From: Chitinophagaceae bacterium IBVUCB1
GTDB lineage: Bacteria > Bacteroidota > Bacteroidia > Chitinophagales > Chitinophagaceae
Length of the DNA: 64,000 nucleotides
Direction: 5' to 3'
Assembly (NCBI GenBank): GCA_002127285.1
Contig: NFUW01000001.1
Coordinates: 136,057 to 200,056 of the forward strand
In this document: piece by piece, positions 1 through 8,766 of the stretch
Layout of the letters: every line of letters starts with the position of its first letter
Position numbering within the stretch: the stretch's first letter is position 1
Program-made: the position numbers and the translations under genes
Notes under the pieces: model-generated
What the model was told of the DNA's origin: nothing
Database searches by the model: none
What the model saw: the letters and a program-made list of their open reading frames with translations, nothing else

Positions 1-1651
1 CAACGTCCGTACCTGCCTGCGTAAAACTCTCAAATATCTTGCCTACATAATCGGGCGATATACCGATACCTGTATCTGCTACATCAAACTTCAACCAATA
101 TTTTTTATCCTGCTTCTTCTGTATAGTTACATTGATGGCTACAAAACCATTTTCAGTAAACTTTAATGCATTACCCGCCAGATTAATCAGTATCTGATTG
201 ATACGTGTAGGATCGCCCGTTACACGGGCTGGTATTCCCTCTTCTACAGACACCTTGAAATTGAGCTTCTTTTCCTCTGCTTTCAACATCAGCATATCTC
301 GCACACTATGAATTACCTCCCGAAGCGAAAAATCGGTTTGCTCAATAACAATTTTACCTGCTTCAATTTTAGATAGGTCGAGTATATCATTGATAATTAC
401 AAGTAAGTTGTCTGCAGATTGCTGAATGGCTTTCAGGTATTTTACTTGCTCAGGCAATGGGTTTTTGCTTTGCAGCAGGCTCGTCATGCCTACAATGGCA
501 TTCATAGGTGTACGTATCTCATGGCTCATATTTGCCATGAACTGTTGTTTCAATTGAGCCGTACGTTCTGCTACTTCTTTTTCTTTCTGTGCAAGCTCTA
601 CCTGTTGGCGTGTTTGCAGGTTGCGTATCTTATTAAAAGTTGTTTGCTTGAAAATATCCTCTTTTAATTGTTCGTATGCTTTCAGGTGATGGAATGCTTT
701 GGGGATATCCCCCATTTTATCGTACAGCATAGAGAGGGCTTCATGTACGCTCATCACATCGTGTCTGCGGCTATACTCGTCTGCTAATTCAAAAGCGGCA
801 TTCATGTGCTGCTGCGATTGGCGATAGTTGCCCTCGTCCATCATCATGCGGCCTATATAAAAATGGCATATTATCTGCACCTCTACATTACCAAGTTCTT
901 CAGATTGTTTGAGTGCATTTACCAAGTTGATTCTGGCATTTTCAAAATCGTTCATGGCATAGCATACTTTGCCCAAACCACTGATGGCTAAGGCATGCAT
1001 ACTGCTATCCGGTTCGCTCAGCCGCAGGTTCTCTTCAAAATAGTGAAGCGCTTGTTGCAGTTCTTCTTGCTTGAAGTATATATTACCAAGTATATGATAC
1101 AGCGCGTTTAACCGATGCAGGTCGTTGGCTTTTTCAAATATCGGCATGCATCGTAATGCAAATTCAAGGGCATTGTCATAGTCGTTCAGGTCGTACAGCA
1201 AATACGCGATGCTTGACAGGTTTACAGATTGCGCTACTTCATCACCCAACTTCTCATTTATCTTCAGGGCTGCTTCAAAATGATTTAAGGCATCTGCAAG
1301 GTCGCCTCTATCGCGATATATATACCCAAGATTGTTGAGCACACGCGCTTGCAGGGGCTTATTATTTATGTCATGCGATATTTTCAGTGCATCTTGCAGA
1401 ATATCTACACCGTTATCGTACTCTCCCTGCTGCCAATAACACCAACCTTTCAAGTTCATCCCCCTACCCTTACCCAAACGATAACCTATTGCTTCCGAGC
1501 GGTCAATGATTTCATTGGCCATATCCAGTGCCTGCTCTACATCCGAACTACGCACCTCTACAACCATCTGTATATAGATGTCTATTCTTGCCCGCTCGTC
1601 CTTGACTATTTCATATTCTTTTTGTAGCTCTTTATACCGCTGCGTATCCAT
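1..1651 (-). CDS. TPR-containing sensor histidine kinase (5' part; 3' end outside window)
   Basis: Open from an ATG at 1651 to the window edge with no stop, so about 550 N-terminal residues are seen. There is no signal peptide or membrane segment, so the sensor is probably cytoplasmic. Residues about 30-340 form a run of tetratricopeptide-like repeats. A coiled linker follows, then the HisKA phosphoacceptor motif MSHEIRTP (His near residue 377), the N-box NQILINLAGNALKF (about 487) and the start of the G1 box DTGIGIS (about 527). The kinase core is therefore nearly complete. The missing 3' end could carry receiver domains, as in many Bacteroidota hybrid kinases, but that cannot be seen. The ligand or partner sensed by the TPR array is unknown. 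Identity as a histidine kinase is secure; the pathway is not. Confidence 0.93.
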   Translation of the reverse strand, partial: MDTQRYKELQKEYEIVKDERARIDIYIQMVVEVRSSDVEQALDMANEIIDRSEAIGYRLGKGRGMNLKGWCYWQQGEYDNGVDILQDALKISHDINNKPLQARVLNNLGYIYRDRGDLADALNHFEAALKINEKLGDEVAQSVNLSSIAYLLYDLNDYDNALEFALRCMPIFEKANDLHRLNALYHILGNIYFKQEELQQALHYFEENLRLSEPDSSMHALAISGLGKVCYAMNDFENARINLVNALKQSEELGNVEVQIICHFYIGRMMMDEGNYRQSQQHMNAAFELADEYSRRHDVMSVHEALSMLYDKMGDIPKAFHHLKAYEQLKEDIFKQTTFNKIRNLQTRQQVELAQKEKEVAERTAQLKQQFMANMSHEIRTPMNAIVGMTSLLQSKNPLPEQVKYLKAIQQSADNLLVIINDILDLSKIEAGKIVIEQTDFSLREVIHSVRDMLMLKAEEKKLNFKVSVEEGIPARVTGDPTRINQILINLAGNALKFTENGFVAINVTIQKKQDKKYWLKFDVADTGIGISPDYVGKIFESFTQAGTDV

Positions 1652-1676
1652 ACTACTTGTTTGTATTGCTAAAATT

Positions 1677-1708
1677 AAACACCCCTCGCAATACTGCAAG
1701 GGGTGTTT
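1677..1708 (-). terminator. Rho-independent terminator of the 2TM gene
   Basis: Perfect 10-bp inverted repeat (aaacacccct / aggggtgttt) with a 12-nt loop, followed on the minus strand by a T-rich stretch (taatttta). It lies just downstream of the small gene at 1730-1981 and upstream of the kinase start. Confidence 0.75.
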
Positions 1709-1729
1709 AATTATTTAAAAAAAGAAAGA

Positions 1730-1981
1730 TTAACCATTATTTTCCTGACGGGTATATTCAGTATGCCCGTGGTCTTCGTAGCTGGTATATACTGCGCACC
1801 AGTGCCCTATCAGCGACAATGCCCAAGCCGCAATTATCCATGCGTGCCAAGGGTATGCCCAATGTTCTTTGCCCTGCTCTTTATGTATCATCACCATTAT
1901 AACTGTTGCAATGGCAAATACGATAAAGTGCACAAGAAATATTGATTTCTGACGGCCTGTTGGTTTTATTTTCTGAGGCAT
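1730..1981 (-). CDS. 2TM domain-like small membrane protein
   Basis: 83 residues with two hydrophobic helices (about 13-32 and 44-66) joined by a short loop containing KEHWAYPWHAWIIAAW, then a charged His-rich tail. The pattern of a His before helix 1, aromatic W..PW...W in the middle and GHW near the end of helix 2 matches the 2TM family, which in Bacteroidota occurs alone or fused to LytTR-type histidine kinases. Function is unknown; membrane anchoring or sensing is the usual suggestion. It has its own promoter (2003-2033) and terminator (1677-1708), so it looks monocistronic even though it sits just upstream of the kinase. Family call is by pattern, not by search. Confidence 0.7.
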   Translation of the reverse strand: MPQKIKPTGRQKSIFLVHFIVFAIATVIMVMIHKEQGKEHWAYPWHAWIIAAWALSLIGHWCAVYTSYEDHGHTEYTRQENNG

Positions 1982-2002
1982 TGTATTTTATTAATTTGAT
2001 TG

Positions 2003-2033
2003 CAAATATAGTAGCTAATGCCTTAAAGTCAAA
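2003..2033 (-). promoter_or_regulatory. Bacteroidota sigma-A type promoter of the 2TM gene
   Basis: On the minus strand a TTTG (-33 box, 2033-2030), exactly 19 nt, then TATATTTG (-7 box TAnnTTTG, 2010-2003). The predicted start lies about 15-20 nt before the ATG at 1981. Spacing and both boxes match the Bacteroidota consensus exactly. Confidence 0.75.
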
Positions 2034-2042
2034 ACTGGCAGT

Positions 2043-2363
2043 TTAGCTTATCTGAAACCTATCGTGCAGGCTTTCATTCGTTTCGGCTGCACGGGCTTCT
2101 ACCTCAAGGGGATTATTTATATAACCATATCTGATATGATATATTATATATCTGCCCACGAAACCTGAAAAACCATATCGCTGATACTGAACCACATGCT
2201 GCAACTCGTGGCGCAGCCACTTAGTATTTTGCAGAAAGGCAACCTTTGACGTACCATAAATAAATATGCTGCTACCAAACACAATAGCCGCACTTGGCAA
2301 TTTGAGCCACCAAGCTGCTATTCGTGCCACAAATGCACTTTCAATCACCCGTACTTTGTTCAA
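2043..2363 (-). CDS. Small HExxH-type (DUF4157-like) protein
   Basis: 106 residues. The central motif HELQHVVQYQRYG has the HExxH spacing of zincin peptidases, followed by a GRY...RYGY segment and NPLEVEARA, which together resemble DUF4157-type mini-domains where the final Glu/Arg segment follows the zinc motif. The hydrophobic stretch before it (about 20-45) may be structural rather than a true membrane segment. The first usable start is TTG at 2363, because an in-frame stop lies 10 nt upstream, so the start is uncertain. No partner gene is adjacent. Catalytic activity is not established; many such domains occur in toxin or contractile-system proteins, but nothing of that kind is nearby. Confidence 0.6.
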   Translation of the reverse strand: MNKVRVIESAFVARIAAWWLKLPSAAIVFGSSIFIYGTSKVAFLQNTKWLRHELQHVVQYQRYGFSGFVGRYIIYHIRYGYINNPLEVEARAAETNESLHDRFQIS

Positions 2364-2471
2364 TTCTATTAATTATTCTGATGTAATTACCCAAACAATA
2401 TTAAAAAGAAATTAAAAATTACTTATATTAGCAAATTCTGATTTTTAAGAAAAGTTAAAATACGGTTATTA

Positions 2472-5129
2472 ATGATAAAAAGGATTTTGCTTTTTGCAGG
2501 GATTTGCGCGGCAACACAAGTAAATGCACAGCCCTGGCTGGAAAATGTAAATGTAGAACAAACAAAACTACAAGACATTGTAGCCGCATACGAGGCTAAA
2601 AAAGAAGCCGAGATAGAAGAAAAAAGAGCGGCAGGCGAACCTATTAAAGAAAAGAAATACTATCATTTCTATCGCTGGCTCTCTCATGCAGAGTCTCACA
2701 CAGATAAAGACGGGTATTTAGTACCTGCTACCAAAAACTACGAGGAGTGGAAAAAACACTATGGCAACGCACATGGTAAAACCACTGCTGCCAAAACCAC
2801 TGCCAACTGGGCTTTTCAGGGCCCTACTACCAGCACGGGCGGGTATGCAGGCATTGGTCGTATCAATTCAATAGGCTTCCACCCCACAGACCCCAATCAT
2901 GTATGGATAGCCAGCGCAGGCGGGGGTGCTTGGCGTACTTTGAACAATGGATTGAGTTGGGTATCTATGTCGCATATGTTGCCGGTATTGGGTGTGTCTG
3001 ATATTGATATTCACCCCACTAACCCTGCTATCATATATATGTGTACTGGCGATAAAAATGCCAGCGACACATATAGCATCGGGGTAATGAAATCGACAAA
3101 TGGCGGTGCTTCTTGGGACACAACAGGGCTTAAATGGGCTGTTACACAAAGCAGGCTAACGAATACACTTGTTATCAACAAACAAAATCCTAATACAATC
3201 ATTGTAGCAACCAGCAATGGTATATACAGGTCTACCAATGGTGGTACTACCTTCGTACAAGAGAAAACAGGTAATTATAAAGAAGTAGTTTATCACCCTA
3301 CCGATAGTAATATATTGTATGCAACAGGCAGTGCATTGGTATCTCGCTCTGCAAATGGTGGCGATACTTGGACTGATATTAGTGGTTTTAGTGGTAAAGG
3401 CCGTGTTGCCGTTGCAGTAACGCCTGCAAACGTAGCTATAGTGAAATTGGTTGTTAGTAACACTGCAAACGGGTTGGACGGTATTTATAATTCTTCCGAT
3501 ACCGGAAAATCATATAGCCTTATATATCAAGCAACTGGTAGTGGCTGTAACGGCAACATTCTGAGTGGCAATAACAGTGGTAATGGCTGCGGCGGACAAG
3601 GATGGTATGACCTGTGTATTGCCATAGACCCTGCTAATGCTAATAACGTAACAGTTGGAGGTGTTAACACATGGTATTCTACAAATGGTGGCACTTCATG
3701 GACTATCTCTACCAACTGGTATAGCATAAGTGGTGTAGCTACCGTGCATGCCGACAAACATTATATGGTTTATCACCCGTTAGTTGCTGGCAGGCTGTAT
3801 CAGGCCAATGACGGTGGAATATACAGAACAGATGCCCCAATGGGTAAAAACTCTATCTGGACGGATATGACAAATGGCTTAGGCATTACTCAGTTCTATC
3901 GCAATGCAGTAAGCCCTGATAAAAACTTTCAACTGGCAGGTGCGCAAGACAATGGTACAAAAGGGCTACGCAATACTACCTGGACTGACGAAAATGGCGG
4001 TGACGGCATGGACTGCCAGATAGATTTCTCTGACAGTACAATTTACTACTGCGGTGTACAAAATGGTTCTATAACAAGAAAATCTCCTTCGGGCAGTGTA
4101 GAGATTTCTGACAATATCCCTCCCGGTAGTGGCTTCATGTCAAACAAAGGTGCATGGATAACGCCATATATTATCAACCCGCACAACCCCACACACATCA
4201 TAGCAGGCTACAGGCAGGTATATGTATCTGCAGACAGGGGCAATACATGGATTTCATTATCTAATGGCGACTCTTTGAATAAGACACAAAACATTCACCG
4301 TCTTGCCATGACACCTGCTGATAATAAAACGCTGTATGCCATCACAAACCAAGGTGGCAGTGATACGGCAAAAGTGTATTACACATACAGCTATAGCGCT
4401 ACAACGCCGGTTACATTTAATGTCATCACATCTCCGTACAGATGGAGACCAACAGATATAAAAGTGGACCCTAAAAAGAAAGACCGTTTCTGGCTGACGT
4501 TTGGTGGATATGGCAGCCCGCAGGTTGTTGAATACAACGCGGGTGTATGGGCTTCAAAGAAAACAGGCTTGCCCGATGTGCCGGTGCAATGTATAGAAGT
4601 TGACAGTTCTAATGGCTTTATGTATGTGGGTACAGACATAGGCGTATATCACTGGGATACAAGCAGCAACCAATGGGAAGTATATAATAACAGCAATGCT
4701 ATGCCGAGCATAGAGGTGTCAGATTTAGCTATCAACTACAAAAAGAAAGAAATATGGGCATCTACTTATGGTCGTGGTTTATGGAAAAGTGCCATACAGT
4801 TGTACCCAGTACCCGTTGATACTACAGATACGACCGATACTACAACAGTGGTGCACATCATCCCTTATTCAAACAAAAATCTCAGCATTTACCCCAATCC
4901 AAACAATGGTGTATTTGAAGTTAAAACTGACTTTGCAAAATATGCCGGCATGATGGCGGATGTGCGTATAGTTGATAATACCGGTCGTACGGTATGGAAA
5001 AACAAGCAGCAAATTTCTGAAGCAGGCACCATGTACATCCGTGCAGTAGGTTTGCCTGTTGGTGTGTATATATTAGATGTATCGCATAACAACGACGTGA
5101 TAGGCAGGCAACGATTATCTATCGAATAA
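2472..5129 (+). CDS. T9SS-secreted Asp-box (BNR/VPS10-like) beta-propeller protein
   Basis: 885 residues. A signal peptide (about 1-19, ending VNAQ) is followed by a Lys/Glu-rich segment, then a large propeller region. That region carries repeated Asp-box motifs such as STNGGASW, STNGGTTF, SANGGDTW, STNGGTSW and SADRGNTW, the signature of sialidase/Vps10-type propellers. A DTTDTTDTT linker (about residue 781) leads to a C-terminal sorting domain beginning IYPNPNNG and ending GRQRLSIE, typical of T9SS type A cargo. It is therefore predicted to cross the outer membrane and become surface-attached or released. No catalytic sialidase residues can be assigned, so the enzymatic role is open. A shared terminator follows immediately. 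Confidence 0.88.
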   Translation: MIKRILLFAGICAATQVNAQPWLENVNVEQTKLQDIVAAYEAKKEAEIEEKRAAGEPIKEKKYYHFYRWLSHAESHTDKDGYLVPATKNYEEWKKHYGNAHGKTTAAKTTANWAFQGPTTSTGGYAGIGRINSIGFHPTDPNHVWIASAGGGAWRTLNNGLSWVSMSHMLPVLGVSDIDIHPTNPAIIYMCTGDKNASDTYSIGVMKSTNGGASWDTTGLKWAVTQSRLTNTLVINKQNPNTIIVATSNGIYRSTNGGTTFVQEKTGNYKEVVYHPTDSNILYATGSALVSRSANGGDTWTDISGFSGKGRVAVAVTPANVAIVKLVVSNTANGLDGIYNSSDTGKSYSLIYQATGSGCNGNILSGNNSGNGCGGQGWYDLCIAIDPANANNVTVGGVNTWYSTNGGTSWTISTNWYSISGVATVHADKHYMVYHPLVAGRLYQANDGGIYRTDAPMGKNSIWTDMTNGLGITQFYRNAVSPDKNFQLAGAQDNGTKGLRNTTWTDENGGDGMDCQIDFSDSTIYYCGVQNGSITRKSPSGSVEISDNIPPGSGFMSNKGAWITPYIINPHNPTHIIAGYRQVYVSADRGNTWISLSNGDSLNKTQNIHRLAMTPADNKTLYAITNQGGSDTAKVYYTYSYSATTPVTFNVITSPYRWRPTDIKVDPKKKDRFWLTFGGYGSPQVVEYNAGVWASKKTGLPDVPVQCIEVDSSNGFMYVGTDIGVYHWDTSSNQWEVYNNSNAMPSIEVSDLAINYKKKEIWASTYGRGLWKSAIQLYPVPVDTTDTTDTTTVVHIIPYSNKNLSIYPNPNNGVFEVKTDFAKYAGMMADVRIVDNTGRTVWKNKQQISEAGTMYIRAVGLPVGVYILDVSHNNDVIGRQRLSIE

Positions 5130-5148
5130 GCAGCAACATACTATCAAT

Positions 5149-5176
5149 AAAAAAGCACCGCTCGCGGTGCTTTTTT
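5149..5176. terminator. Bidirectional terminator
   Basis: aaaaaagcaccg / cggtgctttttt perfect 12-bp stem with a 4-nt loop and T-runs on both strands. It separates the converging propeller gene (+) and RlpA-like gene (-). Confidence 0.9.
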
Positions 5177-5213
5177 ATTATATCTCTATCCCTATGGCTA
5201 TACTGCCAATGGC

Positions 5214-5666
5214 TTAAAATTCATTATTCCTTACAGGAGCATCCGTAGCACGTTGTGCCAATATACCTGCTCTGCCTTCTTCCTCACTCACTTCTTCAAC
5301 TTTTACCTTAGTAATGCCTTTTTGATGGAAGTTGAGACGCTTGGCAGCAATGCTTGCAAGGTCTATCAGACGTTTGTTGCTGGCTGCCATACGGTCGTTG
5401 ATTTTTACATATACCACCTCACCGTTGCTCAGGTTCGTAACTTTTACATAAGAACCTAATTTCAGCTTATTGCTGGCAGCAGTAAACTTATCGTTTGTAA
5501 AAACCTCTCCGTTAGCTGTTTTTCTGCCTGTAAATTTATCGTGGTAATAGCTGGCAATACCTTTCTCACTCTCAGAAACAGTTGCCTGTTTTTGAGCTTC
5601 CTGAGCTTTAAGCCCCGTCAGCGAGCAAGATAATATCGTTAATAAAAACAACCGCCTCATACACAT
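5214..5666 (-). CDS. rlpA: RlpA-like double-psi beta-barrel protein
   Basis: About 151 residues from ATG 5666 (or 5660, MRRLFLL). The earlier TTG at 5681 falls inside the -7 box TATGTTTG (5686-5679), so it should not be used. A signal peptide (ending GLKAQ) precedes the RlpA core: GIASYYHDKFTGRKTANGE, then LKLGSYVKVTNL, VKINDRM and RLIDLASIAAKRL. RlpA proteins bind or cleave denuded septal peptidoglycan in the periplasm. No SPOR domain is present, so septal targeting as in E. coli is not supported. The Lys/Glu-rich tail is short and of unknown role. Convergent with the propeller gene. Confidence 0.87.
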   Translation of the reverse strand: MCMRRLFLLTILSCSLTGLKAQEAQKQATVSESEKGIASYYHDKFTGRKTANGEVFTNDKFTAASNKLKLGSYVKVTNLSNGEVVYVKINDRMAASNKRLIDLASIAAKRLNFHQKGITKVKVEEVSEEEGRAGILAQRATDAPVRNNEF

Positions 5667-5678
5667 TATAAATATTTG

Positions 5679-5686
5679 CAAACATA
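5679..5686 (-). promoter_or_regulatory. -7 promoter box of the rlpA-like gene
   Basis: TATGTTTG on the minus strand, about 13-19 nt before the ATG candidates at 5666/5660. It decides against the upstream TTG start. No clear -33 box. Confidence 0.5.
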
Positions 5687-5719
5687 CAACCTTATCGGCT
5701 AAGATGCAAGCACATATAG

Positions 5720-7441
5720 CTATTTATCGTTATTTCTCCTGTTAAACTTCTGTGAACCACCCCTGCCCTGTCTGTAGCCACCACCATCGTTACTCCTTGA
5801 AAATGAACGATTTGTAGGGAATCCACCACGTTCACGGTCGCGCTGCTCGGCTTCTTCTATCCTTATCTTTCTGCCCTTATATTTTTTGGCAGACAGGGTT
5901 TGAACGATGTATTCTGCCGCCGAACCGTTAACATTGAAGAAGCTGCTCAGGTCGCGCACGGTGATGCGGTCTATCACATTCGGCTCTATATCTGTACTGT
6001 CTGTAATAAAATGGAGCAACCTTTCTGCACTATTGATGCCATCTTTCATACCTATGTTGATGAACAAACGCACATTGCTACGGTTGCCACGACTGCGGTT
6101 ATCGCGCTGCTCATAACCTGCATTCAGGTCTTCAGCATCGTTATAAGCCTCTATGGTTTCTTTCAGTTGTATCCATACCAACCTGCGGATAAGTTCATCC
6201 TTATCCATATCCTCAAACTTCTCGTGGATGGTTGACTGATATATAGCACCAAAATCTGCCTCAGGTTTAGCCGTTTCAATCTGCTCCAGATAATAGAACA
6301 GTTTTTTGCGTACTACTTCTGCCCCATCAGGTATATCGCTCTTGTGAAAGCGTGTCTTTGACAAGCGTTCTACCTGACGTATGCCCGATATTTCCTTTGG
6401 CGTAACAATAGACATACAAATACCCGACTTGCCCGCACGTGCCGTACGACCGCTGCGGTGTGTATATACTTCGGGGTCGTCGGGCAGTTCATAATTGATA
6501 ACGTGGGTAATGTCGTTTACGTCTATACCCCTTGCTGCTACGTCTGTAGCCACAATACATTGCAGGGTTTTGTTTTTGAAACGCTCCATCACCTTGCTGC
6601 GCATCTTCTGGTCCATATCGCCATGTAGCGGGCTAACGTGGTAGCCCATCTTCATCAGCTTTTCGGCAATGTCCTGACAATCCTGCTTGGTACGGGTAAA
6701 GATTATACCGTAAATACCAGGGGCAAAATCGAGCAGGCGGCGCAGGGTTTCAAACCTGTTGTGGTGATTGGTAACATAGTACTGATGGTCTATGTTTTCG
6801 TTGGTTATATTTTCTTTCGCAACGGCATATTCCTGCCATTTGCTCATAAAGCGCTTGGCAATATTGCGCACATCATTGTTCATGGTTGCAGAAAACAGCC
6901 ATGTGTACTGGCGCGATGGGGTGTTTTTCAGGATAAACTCTATATCCTCACGAAAGCCCATGTTCAGCATCTCGTCGGCTTCGTCCAGCACTACATACTG
7001 CACCTGCTCCAGCGACAGGGCTTTGCGTTCCAGCAAATCTATCAGCCTGCCGGGCGTAGCAACTATCACCTGCGGATGTGCTTTTACTTCGCGTATCTGC
7101 CCGCCTATGGGCACACCGCCGTAAACAGCCGTGGTTTTAAGGCCACGCATGTAATAGCCATATTTTTTAAATTCCTCTTGTATTTGCATACACAATTCGC
7201 GTGTAGGGCTCAATACAAGGGCTTGCACATGTTTCTGTGCAACGTCTGTGTGGTGCAGTAGCGGAAGTCCGAAAGCAGCAGTTTTACCGGTACCGGTCTG
7301 TGCTAATCCAATAATATCAGAAGGTTGAGATAAGAGTTGCGGAATAACTTTTTGTTGAATAGGCGTCGGCGTCTCAAAACCCATGTCCGATACGGCACGA
7401 GTCAATTCCTCTCTCAGCGAGAGGCTCGAAAATGAAATCAT
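5720..7441 (-). CDS. DEAD-box RNA helicase with DbpA-type RNA-binding domain
   Basis: 573 residues. All core motifs are present: Q motif FETPTPIQQ, motif I AQTGTGKT (47-54), PTRELCMQ, TPGRLIDL, VLDEADEML, SATM, then the second RecA domain with ATDVAARGIDV and HRSGRTARAG. Residues about 455-530 form a DbpA/CsdA-like RNA-binding fold (VRLFINIGMKDG...GRKIRIEEA). The tail is basic and Gly/Arg/Asn-rich (GGGYRQGRGGSQKFNRRNNDK), typical of RNA chaperone-like helicases. Role: ATP-dependent unwinding of structured RNA, likely in ribosome assembly, cold adaptation or mRNA turnover. DeaD, CshA and DbpA cannot be separated from sequence alone. A -7 box TATCTTTG lies at 7478-7471. Confidence 0.95.
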   Translation of the reverse strand: MISFSSLSLREELTRAVSDMGFETPTPIQQKVIPQLLSQPSDIIGLAQTGTGKTAAFGLPLLHHTDVAQKHVQALVLSPTRELCMQIQEEFKKYGYYMRGLKTTAVYGGVPIGGQIREVKAHPQVIVATPGRLIDLLERKALSLEQVQYVVLDEADEMLNMGFREDIEFILKNTPSRQYTWLFSATMNNDVRNIAKRFMSKWQEYAVAKENITNENIDHQYYVTNHHNRFETLRRLLDFAPGIYGIIFTRTKQDCQDIAEKLMKMGYHVSPLHGDMDQKMRSKVMERFKNKTLQCIVATDVAARGIDVNDITHVINYELPDDPEVYTHRSGRTARAGKSGICMSIVTPKEISGIRQVERLSKTRFHKSDIPDGAEVVRKKLFYYLEQIETAKPEADFGAIYQSTIHEKFEDMDKDELIRRLVWIQLKETIEAYNDAEDLNAGYEQRDNRSRGNRSNVRLFINIGMKDGINSAERLLHFITDSTDIEPNVIDRITVRDLSSFFNVNGSAAEYIVQTLSAKKYKGRKIRIEEAEQRDRERGGFPTNRSFSRSNDGGGYRQGRGGSQKFNRRNNDK

Positions 7442-7470
7442 CTAATAAAGAACTTTTTAATAAGAAGCCG

Positions 7471-7478
7471 CAAAGATA
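7471..7478 (-). promoter_or_regulatory. -7 promoter box of the DEAD-box helicase
   Basis: TATCTTTG on the minus strand, 29 nt upstream of the ATG at 7441. No good -33 TTTG at consensus distance. Confidence 0.5.
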
Positions 7479-7540
7479 CTGCTAATAAACGGGATTATGT
7501 GAAAATATTAGAAATAAGGCTAAAATATCATGATGTTACT

Positions 7541-7605
7541 TGTCAGGAGATAACTCCTGACAGCACAATTAGTGGGATGTAGTGGCGTCAGGAGTTTCTC
7601 CTGAC
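7541..7605. repeat. REPIN-like pair of inverted palindromic hairpins
   Basis: Two near-identical hairpins: tgtcaggag-ataa-ctcctgaca (7541-7562) and gtcaggag-ttt-ctcctgac (7587-7605). Read outward from the 24-nt spacer, each is preceded by a GTG tetranucleotide (GTGC on minus, GTGG on plus) and each loop begins TT. The two units are therefore inverted copies of one REP-like unit. This is the architecture of REPINs, which are mobilised by RAYT transposases. No RAYT gene is in the window. It sits between the helicase promoter and the bestrophin gene. Confidence 0.6.
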
Positions 7606-7707
7606 ACATAGGCGAGCAGCGTATGATATACTATCCTGCAATTACCGACAACTATATGCAATATGCCTATACAGCATGTATATTAGCACTATCAACCAAT
7701 AAAAGCT

Positions 7708-8721
7708 ATGTACACACGTCGAACCATCAGATGGGGTATCATCATGCTGTATGGATGGAAGTATATTATCTTCTTCCTGCTATACAGCAGTGCGGTAGTA
7801 GCCGCTCACCATTATTTTGGTTTGCATTTTTTGCAGGTACCGTTTATGCCAATCTCTGCCATAGCGGTAGCCGTTGCCTTTTATATCGGTTTCAAAAACA
7901 ACTCGTCGTACGACAGGCTATGGGAAGCCCGCCGTATATGGGGTGCGCTGGTAAACAGCAGCCGGACATGGAGCATACAAGTGCTGGATTTTGTCAATAA
8001 TAAGAAAGTAACCGAGCAATGCGGACAGATAGAACTGGAAGAAGTACACCGCAAGCTGATATACAGACACCTCGCTTTCCTCAACGCATTGCGGGTGCAA
8101 CTACGCCGCCCTACTTATTGGGAGCAGGCATACAAAACAGGGCAACGCCTTGTAGAGCATGAAGATGCCTTCCATACAGAAACAATGGATAAGGAACTGC
8201 AACCCTACCTGTCTATAGACGAAGTAGAGGCTTGTGTTAAAAACCGCAATGCCGCTACACAACTTATACGCAGGCAATCGCGCGATGTAGAGGAGCTACA
8301 TAGTAAAGGGATGATAGATTCTTTTCATCATGTAGAAATGACGCGTACATTAGCTGAATTGTACAACCAGCAAGGTGCTGCCGAGCGCATCAAAAACTTT
8401 CCTTTCCCAAGGCAGTATGCCTATTTCAGTTTTGTGTTTACATGGATATTCATCATACTGCTGCCCTTTGGCCTGATAACTGAGTTTCAGAAATTGGGCG
8501 ATGAGTTTGAATGGCTGGTAATACCATTTCACTGCCTGATAGCATGGATTTTCAATACGATGGAAATAGTAGGAGCCAGCAGCGAGAACCCTTTTGAAAA
8601 CTCTATAAACGATGTACCGATGACTGCACTATGCCGCACCATAGAAATAGACCTGCGCGAGATGCTTGGTGAAGAAGATCTGCCACCCAAAGCAGAGCCT
8701 GTGCATGATATACTGATGTAA
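7708..8721 (+). CDS. Bestrophin-like (UPF0187/YneE) membrane channel protein
   Basis: 337 residues. The N-terminal MYTRRTIRWGIIMLYGWKYI precedes a hydrophobic helix and the segment PFMPISAIAVAVAFYIGFKNNSSYDRLWEARRIWG, the conserved signature of bacterial bestrophins (YneE family). Further membrane segments lie near residues 230-285 (FSFVFTWIFIILLPFGLITEF and LVIPFHCLIAWIFNTMEIVG), followed by the conserved ENPFENSINDVPM. Bacterial homologues form pentameric ion channels in the inner membrane; ion selectivity cannot be predicted here. The ATG at 7708 keeps the usual family N-terminus. Monocistronic between REPIN-like hairpins and a convergent gene. Confidence 0.9.
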   Translation: MYTRRTIRWGIIMLYGWKYIIFFLLYSSAVVAAHHYFGLHFLQVPFMPISAIAVAVAFYIGFKNNSSYDRLWEARRIWGALVNSSRTWSIQVLDFVNNKKVTEQCGQIELEEVHRKLIYRHLAFLNALRVQLRRPTYWEQAYKTGQRLVEHEDAFHTETMDKELQPYLSIDEVEACVKNRNAATQLIRRQSRDVEELHSKGMIDSFHHVEMTRTLAELYNQQGAAERIKNFPFPRQYAYFSFVFTWIFIILLPFGLITEFQKLGDEFEWLVIPFHCLIAWIFNTMEIVGASSENPFENSINDVPMTALCRTIEIDLREMLGEEDLPPKAEPVHDILM

Positions 8722-8766
8722 AATCCTAAATGATAATTTCTAAATGCTAAAGTTCTTTCCCTGTAT

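Noticed and set aside
6638-7261. A 207-codon plus-strand frame inside the helicase gene
   Set aside because: Shadow of the helicase reading frame; no family or signal seen.
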